Origin: an uncultured Clostridia bacterium
GTDB taxonomy: Bacteria > Bacillota > Clostridia > Christensenellales > Borkfalkiaceae
DNA: 5,557 bases
Direction of reading: 5' to 3'
Assembly (NCBI GenBank): GCA_934254755.1
Contig: CAKQMM010000096.1
Location: 1-5,557 of the forward strand
The position numbers were made by a program, and so were the translations under genes. The notes beneath the pieces are model-generated. The model saw only the letters and a program-made list of their open reading frames with translations. It was not told the DNA's origin and made no database searches. Positions 1-4,487 of this stretch are shown in pieces (within the stretch, counting starts at the first letter, position 1; every line of letters starts with the position of its first letter).

Positions 1-1
1 C

Positions 2-1174
2 GCCCGCTTTTTAGGCAGGGGATTGGAGCTTGCCGTAAGCGAAGACATGCTCGGCAGAGTTTTCGACGGCATGGGCAACCCCAAAGACGGCGGCGCGCCC
101 ATTATCCCCAAAAAGAGAATGAACATAAACGGCGAGCCCATAAACCCCGCCGCAAGAGATTATCCTAACGAGTTCATCGAAACGGGCATATCCGCAATCG
201 ACGGGTTGAACACCCTCGTTAGGGGTCAAAAACTCCCCGTGTTCAGCATGAGCGGACTTCCGCACGCCGAACTTGCGGCGCAAATCGCAAGGCAGGCAAA
301 AGTTAAAAACAGCGACGCGAAGTTCGCCGTCGTATTCGCCGCAATCGGCATAACTTACGAAGAAGCGGAATTTTTCATCGAAGATTTCAGAAAAACGGGC
401 GCGATAGAGCGCACGGTTTTGTTCACCAACTTAGCAAGCGACCCCGCGATCGAGCGTATCGCGACCCCGCGTATGGCGCTTACCTGCGCGGAATATCTGG
501 CGTTCGAGTGCGGCATGCACGTCCTCGTTATTATGACGGATATCACGAACTACGCCGAGGCGCTCCGCGAAGTTTCCGCCGCAAGAAAAGAAGTTCCCGG
601 TCGCCGCGGATACCCGGGGTACTTGTATACCGACCTTGCGTCTTTATACGAGCGCGCGGGCAGAATTAAAGGGAAAGCGGGTTCTATAACCCAAATCCCC
701 GTTTTAACGATGCCCGAAGACGATAAAACCCACCCCATTCCCGATTTGACGGGGTACATTACCGAAGGGCAGATTATATTGTCGCGCGAACTATATAAGC
801 GCGGCATAACCCCGCCCATCGACGTGTTGCCGTCGCTTTCCCGTCTTAAAGATAAAGGTATCGGGAACGGCAAAACGCGCGAAGACCACGCCGACACGAT
901 GAACCAGCTTTTCGCGGCGTACGCCCGCGGCAAAGAGTGTAAAGAGCTCTCCGCCATACTCGGCGACGCGGCTTTGACCCCCACCGATAAACTTTACGCG
1001 ACTTTTGCCGAGAAGTTTGAAAAACTCTACGTTTCGCAAGGCTTCACCACTTCTCGTAAAATCGAAGAAACGCTCGATATCGGCTGGAAGTTATTGTCGC
1101 TTTTACCCGTATCGGAACTTAAACGAATAAAAGAAGTTTATATCGAAAAATATTTACCGAAAGAAGGTAAGTAA
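2..1174 (+). CDS. ntpB: V-type (A/V) ATP synthase subunit B, 5'-truncated by window edge
   Basis: This is the non-catalytic nucleotide-binding B subunit of the V1/A1 headpiece. It alternates with catalytic A subunits around the rotor in the cytoplasmic part of a proton- or sodium-translocating ATPase. The reading frame is open from base 2, and the residues there ([10 protein letters not shown] before [12 protein letters not shown]) match the family, so the gene starts upstream of the window. About 390 residues are visible, against roughly 460 in complete members. Visible family blocks are [34 protein letters not shown], the degenerate P-loop [16 protein letters not shown] (no Walker A lysine, as expected for B), [37 protein letters not shown] and [11 protein letters not shown]. 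The C-terminal helical domain is complete. Subunit D follows with no gap, which is the usual 3' end of ntp operons. The symbol atpB is also used for this gene. Identity is very secure; the ion used cannot be told from this subunit. Confidence 0.97.
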   Translation, partial: ARFLGRGLELAVSEDMLGRVFDGMGNPKDGGAPIIPKKRMNINGEPINPAARDYPNEFIETGISAIDGLNTLVRGQKLPVFSMSGLPHAELAAQIARQAKVKNSDAKFAVVFAAIGITYEEAEFFIEDFRKTGAIERTVLFTNLASDPAIERIATPRMALTCAEYLAFECGMHVLVIMTDITNYAEALREVSAARKEVPGRRGYPGYLYTDLASLYERAGRIKGKAGSITQIPVLTMPEDDKTHPIPDLTGYITEGQIILSRELYKRGITPPIDVLPSLSRLKDKGIGNGKTREDHADTMNQLFAAYARGKECKELSAILGDAALTPTDKLYATFAEKFEKLYVSQGFTTSRKIEETLDIGWKLLSLLPVSELKRIKEVYIEKYLPKEGK

Positions 1175-1804
1175 ATGGCAAGAATGAACGTAAACCCCAC
1201 CCGTATGGAGCTTAAACGGCTGAAAGCAAGGCTCAAAACGGCGGAGAGGGGACACAAATTATTAAAAGACAAGTCCGACGAGATGGTGCGCAGGTTTTCC
1301 GTTTTGATACGCGAAAACAAGCGTTTACGCGACGAGACGGACGCGGACACCGCCGCAGTTTTGCAAGAATTTTCTAAGGCGAGAAGTTTAATTTCCGTCG
1401 AAGAAATCGAAACGGCGTTTTCGCTACCCACTAAAACCGTCACGGTAAAAACGGGCGTAAAAAACGTTATGAGCGTCGAAGTGCCGGAAATGGAAGTCGG
1501 CGTCGAAACGACGGGCGGCGGATATCCGTACGCCTTTTCGACCGTGACGAGCGAAATGGACTATACCGCCAAAATGGCGGCGGACTTAACCCTTAAACTT
1601 TTAAAACTTGCGGAAGTTGAAAAGGCGGCGGAAATGCTCGCGATAGAAATCGAACGCAACAAGCGCAGGGTAAACGCGCTCGAATACGTTATGATTCCCG
1701 AACTTAACGAAACGATTAAGTACATTCGCCAGAAACTCGACGAAAACGAGCGCAGCGCAACCACAAGACTTATGAAAGTAAAAACTTTTATTAACGGCGA
1801 TTAG
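1175..1804 (+). CDS. ntpD: V-type (A/V) ATP synthase subunit D (central rotor shaft)
   Basis: Subunit D forms the long coiled-coil axle of the V1/A1 motor. It transmits rotation between the A3B3 head and the membrane ring through the other central-stalk subunits. The 209-residue product has the normal family length. Its N-terminus is diagnostic: MNVNPTRMELKRLKARL, followed by a long charged helix rich in K, R and E up to about residue 70. A middle globular segment (about 85-130, containing the GGGYPYAFSTV stretch) comes next. A second long helix runs from about 140 to 200, with the typical RRVNALEYVMIPEL segment. The start codon follows directly after the TAA of subunit B. It is served by an AGAAGG-like ribosome binding site inside the end of B, which suggests translational coupling. 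An intrinsic terminator lies 25 bp after the stop, so D appears to be the last gene of the operon. The symbol atpD is also used. Confidence 0.97.
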   Translation: MARMNVNPTRMELKRLKARLKTAERGHKLLKDKSDEMVRRFSVLIRENKRLRDETDADTAAVLQEFSKARSLISVEEIETAFSLPTKTVTVKTGVKNVMSVEVPEMEVGVETTGGGYPYAFSTVTSEMDYTAKMAADLTLKLLKLAEVEKAAEMLAIEIERNKRRVNALEYVMIPELNETIKYIRQKLDENERSATTRLMKVKTFINGD

Positions 1805-1829
1805 ATTGTAAAATTACAAAATCAATTAA

Positions 1830-1859
1830 AAAACGGCTTGTTTACAGAGTCGTTTTTTT
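1830..1859 (+). terminator. Rho-independent terminator of the V-ATPase operon
   Basis: AAAACGGCT (1830-1838) pairs with AGTCGTTTT (1848-1856), nine pairs with one G-U, across a nine-base loop. The 3' arm runs into seven T residues (1853-1859), followed by more T-rich sequence. It lies 25 bases after the stop of subunit D and before the next promoter, so it should end the ATPase transcript. Confidence 0.85.
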
Positions 1860-1879
1860 GTTTTTTATTGTGCAAATTA

Positions 1880-1909
1880 TTGACAAAAGGCTATGCGTTT
1901 TGTTAATAT
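1880..1909 (+). promoter_or_regulatory. Sigma-A-type promoter with extended -10, driving the pyk leader
   Basis: A perfect -35 TTGACA (1880-1885) is separated by 18 bp from TAATAT (1904-1909), which differs from the consensus -10 at one position. A TG at 1901-1902 makes it an extended -10. Transcription would be expected to start near 1916, the first base of a hairpin. No comparably good promoter is visible closer to pyk, so pyk probably depends on this one. The positions are seen; promoter activity is inferred. Confidence 0.85.
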
Positions 1910-1915
1910 GTAGGC

Positions 1916-2067
1916 GACGAATTTTTATAGGTTCGTCAAGTACAATTTAATGGTGGAGTCTGTCATAGGGTCTTAGCAATCCTATTATTTAAAGCCTTAA
2001 TTTTAAGGCGTTAGCGAGTCGGCGGTTTTGCCGATTTGCGGACAGAACCCGAACGGGTTCTTTTTTC
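1916..2067 (+). ncRNA. Candidate structured leader RNA (possible riboswitch/attenuator) upstream of pyk
   Basis: No open reading frame explains this stretch, yet it folds well by eye. A hairpin at the predicted 5' end pairs GACGAA (1916-1921) with TTCGTC (1932-1937). A closing helix P1 pairs TCTGTC (1959-1964) with GACAGA (2041-2046). It can be extended across a four-base bulge by GGT (1952-1954) with ACC (2047-2049). Inside P1 sit three hairpins. P2 is ATAGG/CCTAT (1965-1969/1981-1985) with an 11-base loop. P3 is GCCTTA/TAAGGC (1994-1999/2004-2009), extendable past one mismatch to 1990-2013. P4 is ten pairs (2014-2023/2030-2039) with two G-U. Junction linkers are 0, 4, 0 and 1 bases. An intrinsic terminator follows. 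I do not recognise it as SAM, T-box, fluoride, guanidine, c-di-GMP, 6S or SRP RNA. It could be a cis-acting leader of pyk or a free small RNA of about 150 nt. Confidence 0.6.
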
Positions 2068-2069
2068 TT
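2044..2069 (+). terminator. Intrinsic terminator inside the pyk leader (attenuator candidate)
   Basis: AGAACCC (2044-2050) pairs perfectly with GGGTTCT (2055-2061) around the tetraloop GAAC, and six T residues follow (2061-2066), then CTTT. It lies 127 bases before the pyk start codon and downstream of the only strong promoter, so pyk expression should require readthrough. Its 5' arm shares AGA (2044-2046) with helix P1, and AACC with the P1 extension. The two folds cannot coexist fully. Confidence 0.85.
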
Positions 2070-2140
2070 TGCCCGAATTTTTAATTTTACCGTGCGAGAA
2101 TAGCGCGCGGACTTTATCATAACCCGTAAACTTAACGTTG

Positions 2141-2160
2141 GGCGGGGGCTTGCTCCCGCC
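2141..2160 (+). other. GC-rich hairpin in the pyk 5' untranslated region
   Basis: GGCGGGGG (2141-2148) and CTCCCGCC (2153-2160) form eight pairs, one of them G-U, with a CTTG loop. No T run follows, so it is not a standard terminator. It ends 22 bases before the pyk ribosome binding site and could stabilise the message or influence ribosome loading. The function is unknown. Confidence 0.5.
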
Positions 2161-2182
2161 GTATCTATCCACTTTATATATC

Positions 2183-2189
2183 AAAGGAA
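2183..2189 (+). promoter_or_regulatory. Ribosome binding site of pyk
   Basis: AAAGGAA lies seven bases before the ATG at 2196. This fixes the start in agreement with the family N-terminus, which begins KKTKIICTIGP. Confidence 0.8.
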
Positions 2190-2195
2190 CGCAAT

Positions 2196-3605
2196 ATGAA
2201 AAAAACCAAAATAATATGCACCATAGGTCCGAGTTCATCAAACAAAGAAACGCTCAAAAAAATGTGCGAAGCGGGTATGAACGTAGCCCGTCTTAACTTT
2301 TCGCACGGCACGCACGAAGAGCAGCTTCAAAAAATCAACCTTATAAAAGAAGTGCGCGACGAACTCAAAATTCCCGTTGCGATAATGCTCGATACGAAAG
2401 GACCCGAATTTCGGACGGGGTCGTACAAAAACGGCAAAATCTCATTAAAGGCAGGGGAAATCTTCACCCTTTATAACGCCGACGTTCCGGGGGACGAGTC
2501 GGGCGTTTCCGTTTCGTACAAAAACTTGTATCAAGAGTTGGGCGCGGGCGATAAGGTGCTTATAAACAACGGCTTGGTGGTGCTTACGGTCGAAAACGTC
2601 GTCGATAAAGACGTTGTTTGCAAAGTCGTAAGCGGCGGAGAGTTGAGTGACAGAAAGAGCATGAGTTTTCCGCAAAAACACCTTAAAATGCCCTATCTTA
2701 GCGAGCAGGATAAAAAGGATATCGCTTTCGGCGTGCGCAACGACGTTGATTTTATAGCGTGTTCGTTCGTGTCGTGCAAGCAGGATTTAATCGACGTTAA
2801 AACCTATCTGCGCGAACTCGGCGCAAAAAATATAGATATAATCGCCAAAATCGAAAACGACAGCGGTATTAAAAACATCGACGAAATTTGCGAGCGTTGC
2901 GACGGAATTATGATTGCCCGCGGAGATTTGGGGGTAGAAATTCCTTACGAAACTCTCCCCGCCGTGCAAAAACAGCTCATCACCAAATGCCGCTTAAACG
3001 GAAAACGGGTCATCACCGCAACCGAAATGCTTGAATCTATGATTTATAACGTGCGCCCCACCCGCGCCGAGATATCCGACGTCGCCAACGCCGTTTACGA
3101 CGGTTCGAGCGCGATTATGCTTTCGGGCGAAACGGCAATGGGTAAGTACCCCGTCGAAGCGGTGGCGGCAATGGCTAAAATCGCCGAGCAGACGGAGCAG
3201 AGCATACATTACTCCAAGCGTTTTTACAACACCGATTTTAAAATCAAAGACTTGCTTGACGCAATCTCTCACGCGACTTGTTGCATGGCTCTCGATATCG
3301 GCGCGAAAGGAATTGTTGCGTGCACCATATCGGGCGTGACCGCGCGCATGATATCGCGCTTCCGCTCCCCCGTGCCTATCATCGGCGTTACGTACAGTTT
3401 AAAAAGTTGGCGCAAACTCGCCCTTTCCTGGGGCGTTATCCCCGCTATGTGCGGCATGCACGACACGACCGACGAACTCTTCCGCGAAGCGCGCCGCATC
3501 GGCGTTGAAGTTTTAGGCTTAAAAAGCGGCGACCGTCTCGTCATAACCGGCGGCGTTGCCGGCATTTCGGGTCAGACCGACACAATAAAGGTAGTGACGA
3601 TTTAG
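2196..3605 (+). CDS. pyk: Pyruvate kinase
   Basis: Pyruvate kinase transfers phosphate from phosphoenolpyruvate to ADP, giving pyruvate and ATP in the last step of glycolysis; it is cytoplasmic and normally a tetramer. The 469-residue protein matches the short form and lacks the extra C-terminal PEP-utiliser-like domain of Bacillus enzymes. Visible active-site blocks are VARLNFSHG (R32, N34, S36, H37), LDTKGPEFRTG (about 65-75), IIAKIEND with the catalytic lysine K218 and metal ligand E220, ARGDLGVEIP with D244, VITATEMLESM (T276) and RPTRAEISDVANA. The B domain spans roughly 70-165. The C-terminal regulatory-type domain runs from about 350, with TISGVTARMISRFR at 377-390. Oddities are INNGL at 123-127, where most bacterial enzymes have a DDG, and TATEM instead of the usual TATQM. 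The gene is preceded by a 280-base leader with a terminator, suggesting regulated readthrough. It is monocistronic as far as visible. Confidence 0.98.
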   Translation: MKKTKIICTIGPSSSNKETLKKMCEAGMNVARLNFSHGTHEEQLQKINLIKEVRDELKIPVAIMLDTKGPEFRTGSYKNGKISLKAGEIFTLYNADVPGDESGVSVSYKNLYQELGAGDKVLINNGLVVLTVENVVDKDVVCKVVSGGELSDRKSMSFPQKHLKMPYLSEQDKKDIAFGVRNDVDFIACSFVSCKQDLIDVKTYLRELGAKNIDIIAKIENDSGIKNIDEICERCDGIMIARGDLGVEIPYETLPAVQKQLITKCRLNGKRVITATEMLESMIYNVRPTRAEISDVANAVYDGSSAIMLSGETAMGKYPVEAVAAMAKIAEQTEQSIHYSKRFYNTDFKIKDLLDAISHATCCMALDIGAKGIVACTISGVTARMISRFRSPVPIIGVTYSLKSWRKLALSWGVIPAMCGMHDTTDELFREARRIGVEVLGLKSGDRLVITGGVAGISGQTDTIKVVTI

Positions 3606-3613
3606 TCGTCACT
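3593..3613 (+). other. Hairpin spanning the pyk stop codon
   Basis: AGTGACGA (3593-3600) and TCGTCACT (3606-3613) form a perfect eight-pair stem. Its five-base loop, TTTAG, contains the TAG stop. No T tract follows, so it is a weak terminator candidate at best. It may protect the 3' end of the message or assist termination further down. Confidence 0.5.
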
Positions 3614-3617
3614 GCCG

Positions 3618-3933
3618 TGTCATTCTGAGCCGTAGGCGAAGAATCTCGCGGAAGCGAACGCGCGCCTAAACGCGGGCGGATAAAAGCCCACCTTGTTTAA
3701 AGGTAAATTCCCCCATTGAAGTGGGGGAAGTGGCAACGTAGTTGACGAAGGGGGGGGCGGCCGCCTAGGCGCGGTGTCACGGCAACGCCGTGACGGAAGG
3801 ATTGTGCGTTCTATATAAAAAGCTAATCCCCCCCGTTTTTGCAAAAATGCACCCCCCTTTAACAAGTGGGGCAAAGGGGTAGGAAGAAGTTAAGCGCGCT
3901 TCCGCGAGATTCTTCACTGTGTTCAGAATGACA
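3618..3933. mobile_element. MITE-like intergenic repeat with 37-39 bp inverted ends
   Basis: The left end (3618-3656) begins TGTCATTCTGA and contains GAAGAATCTCGCGGAAGCG. The right end (3897-3933) is its reverse complement. They agree over 11 outer and 19 inner bases, separated by a diverged core of nine against seven bases. The ends point inward around about 240 bp with no credible gene; the only longer frame, on the minus strand, has a low-complexity composition. The ends lie 12 bp past the pyk stop and upstream of the convergent gene's end. Sequences starting GTCATTCTGAG..GAAGAATC are, from memory, frequent intergenic repeats in bacterial genomes; I could not search for copies. No clear target-site duplication is visible. 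The absence of a transposase gene suggests a non-autonomous element. Confidence 0.65.
3686..3872. repeat. Inner inverted repeat nested in the MITE-like element
   Basis: The left copy (3686-3703) reads GCCCACCTTGTTTAAAGG and the reverse complement of the right copy (3856-3872) reads GCCCCACTTGTTAAAGG, so a second, shorter inverted pair sits inside the first. Between them are two clear hairpins. TTCCCCCA/TGGGGGAA (3708-3729) has a six-base loop, and GTCACGGC/GCCGTGAC (3776-3794) has an AAC loop near the centre. Runs of eight G and seven C flank them. The layout suggests one repeat inserted into another or a complex folded repeat. Confidence 0.5.
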
Positions 3934-4021
3934 GTAAAGGCTGGCAAGGTGGGCGCCGACCCCTACGGCACTCTACCCGCTAACCACTAAATTAAAAACA
4001 ATCTGTTAGCGACAATAATTT
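3934..4021. other. Intergenic stretch without a recognisable gene
   Basis: This stretch follows the MITE-like element. It holds a GC-rich segment around the palindrome GGCGCC (3951-3956) and an inverted pair CGCTAAC/GTTAGCG (3978-3984/4005-4011) separated by 20 AT-rich bases. No coding region or ribosome binding site was found on either strand. Confidence 0.4.
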
Positions 4022-4063
4022 AACCCCCGCACGGTAGGTAAAAACCTACTAAACGGGGGTTTT
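4022..4063. terminator. Two-part hairpin terminator between convergent pyk and XRE gene
   Basis: The outer stem is AACCCCCG (4022-4029) with CGGGGGTT (4054-4061). After a small internal loop, an inner stem GTAGGT/ACCTAC (4034-4039/4044-4049) closes on AAAA. On the plus strand TTTT (4060-4063) follows. On the minus strand the stem is followed by AAATTATTG, so the case there is weaker. Its position between convergent genes fits a shared terminator. If it serves pyk, the pyk message would carry the whole repeat element in its 3' untranslated region. Confidence 0.65.
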
Positions 4064-4157
4064 GCTATTGATTTTAAAGTACTCGTGGGGGACGGGAAAA
4101 ACGCGGCGGTTTACGTTTTGCGGCTGATTTAAACGGCGGCAACCGTTTGTGTAGCGG
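4064..4157. other. Short intergenic stretch downstream of the XRE gene
   Basis: The only structure seen is AAACGG/CCGTTT (4131-4136/4143-4148) with a six-base loop, nine bases past the XRE gene's stop. It could act as a weak terminator for that gene on the minus strand but has no T run. Confidence 0.25.
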
Positions 4158-4370
4158 TTATTTTAAACCTAAAACGTCGTCGGAAGAGCAGTCTAAAATC
4201 TTGCACAACCTTGCAAACGTTCCGAGCGACGGCAATATTCTGCCCGATAAATATTGTGACAAAGTCGGGCGCGAAACGCCCAACTCTTCCGCTATTTGCG
4301 ATTTTGTTTTGTGGCAAGTAATTATTTCCGCTTTAAGTCGTTCGGTTATCTGAGTTTCTAACGTGTCCAT
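4158..4370 (-). CDS. Small XRE-family (HTH_3) transcriptional regulator
   Basis: This 70-residue protein is almost entirely one lambda-repressor-like helix-turn-helix domain. The second and recognition helices are visible as SQIAEELGVSRPTLSQYLSG (residues 24-43). The typical following segment PSLGTFARLCKILDCSSDDVLGL completes the five-helix fold. There is no room for a sensor or protease-like domain, so it probably acts as a dimer responding to its own level or to a partner protein. It is divergent from the LRR lipoprotein gene. The 108 bp between them contain three copies of a palindrome, which are the obvious binding sites. One overlaps its own predicted promoter, so autoregulation is likely. 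No ribosome binding site precedes the ATG at 4370. With a -10 at 4380-4385 the message would be nearly leaderless. Family assignment is firm; the target genes and repressor sense are inferred. Confidence 0.9.
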   Translation of the reverse strand: MDTLETQITERLKAEIITCHKTKSQIAEELGVSRPTLSQYLSGRILPSLGTFARLCKILDCSSDDVLGLK

Positions 4371-4379
4371 ATTCTTATA

Positions 4380-4410
4380 ATATTAGGTATAGCCTAATTT
4401 TGCTTGACAA
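4380..4410 (-). promoter_or_regulatory. Candidate promoter of the XRE regulator gene
   Basis: On the minus strand TTGTCA (4410-4405) and TAATAT (4385-4380) are separated by 19 bp. The -35 is the same DNA as the -35 of the divergent promoter, read from the other strand. The start site would fall about three bases before the ATG. Palindrome 1 overlaps the -10. Spacing is longer than ideal, so confidence is moderate. Confidence 0.45.
4383..4397. promoter_or_regulatory. Operator O1 (TTAGG-N5-CCTAA palindrome)
   Basis: The site reads TTAGGTATAGCCTAA and is extended by A and T on either side to ATTAGG..CCTAAT. It overlaps the predicted -10 and spacer of the regulator's own promoter, as expected for autorepression. 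It is the first of three copies. Confidence 0.8.
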
Positions 4411-4433
4411 TTAGGTATTGCCTAAATTAAAAT
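4404..4433 (+). promoter_or_regulatory. Promoter of the LRR lipoprotein gene
   Basis: A perfect TTGACA (4404-4409) lies 18 bp before TAAAAT (4428-4433). Operator O2 fills the spacer and O3 begins six bases after the -10, across the expected start near 4440. Both would be incompatible with polymerase binding if occupied. Confidence 0.75.
4411..4425. promoter_or_regulatory. Operator O2 (TTAGG-N5-CCTAA palindrome)
   Basis: The site reads TTAGGTATTGCCTAA and lies between the -35 and -10 of the LRR gene promoter. Its start is exactly 28 bp from O1 and 28 bp from O3. Confidence 0.8.
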
Positions 4434-4438
4434 AGATA

Positions 4439-4453
4439 TTAGGTGTAACCTAA
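4439..4453. promoter_or_regulatory. Operator O3 (TTAGG-N5-CCTAA palindrome)
   Basis: The site reads TTAGGTGTAACCTAA, with the same flanking A and T as O1. It covers the predicted transcription start of the LRR gene. Confidence 0.8.
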
Positions 4454-4470
4454 TTCATAAATAATTTTAT

Positions 4471-4477
4471 AAAGGAG
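4471..4477 (+). promoter_or_regulatory. Ribosome binding site deciding the LRR gene start
   Basis: AAAGGAG ends one base before an in-frame ATG at 4479, too close for use, and ten bases before the ATG at 4488. The latter gives a normal signal peptide beginning MKKLL, so 4488 is chosen. Confidence 0.8.
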
Positions 4478-4487
4478 TATGTGTATT

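Noticed and set aside
23..25. TTG at 23 as start codon of the ATPase B subunit
   Set aside because: The frame is open to base 2 and the codons before TTG encode residues that fit the conserved family sequence, so the gene is truncated by the window edge.
1916..2067. Leader RNA as 6S RNA, SRP RNA, T-box, SAM or fluoride riboswitch
   Set aside because: The diagnostic motifs of these families as I know them are missing, and the four-helix junction does not match their layouts. No confident class could be assigned by eye.
2150..2178. TTGCTC-17-TTTATA as a second promoter just upstream of pyk
   Set aside because: The -35 is weak and lies in the 2141-2160 hairpin. The start site would fall at about 2185, inside the ribosome binding site, so the message would lack it.
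2011..2241. Minus-strand open frame of 76 codons over the pyk leader
   Set aside because: It overlaps the pyk start, the terminator and leader helices, has no recognisable protein family and no ribosome binding site worth noting.
3278..3508. Plus-strand open frame of 76 codons inside pyk
   Set aside because: It lies wholly in the well-conserved pyruvate kinase gene in another frame and resembles no family.
3620..3874. Minus-strand open frame of 84 codons in the repeat element
   Set aside because: The product is low complexity (runs of Pro, Arg, Leu from G/C tracts and hairpins) and is defined only by the repeat's lack of stops.
3945..3995. tRNA-like D-arm string (GGTTAGCGGGTAGAGTG) on the minus strand
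   Set aside because: No acceptor stem, anticodon arm or TTC-type T-loop can be fitted around it, so it is not a tRNA and not clearly a tRNA fragment.
4147..4353. Plus-strand open frame opposite the XRE regulator
   Set aside because: The minus-strand frame encodes a clear helix-turn-helix domain; the plus-strand one is its shadow with no family match.
4479..4487. ATG at 4479 as start of the LRR lipoprotein
   Set aside because: It is one base from the ribosome binding site, whereas the in-frame ATG at 4488 has proper spacing and begins a typical MKK signal peptide.
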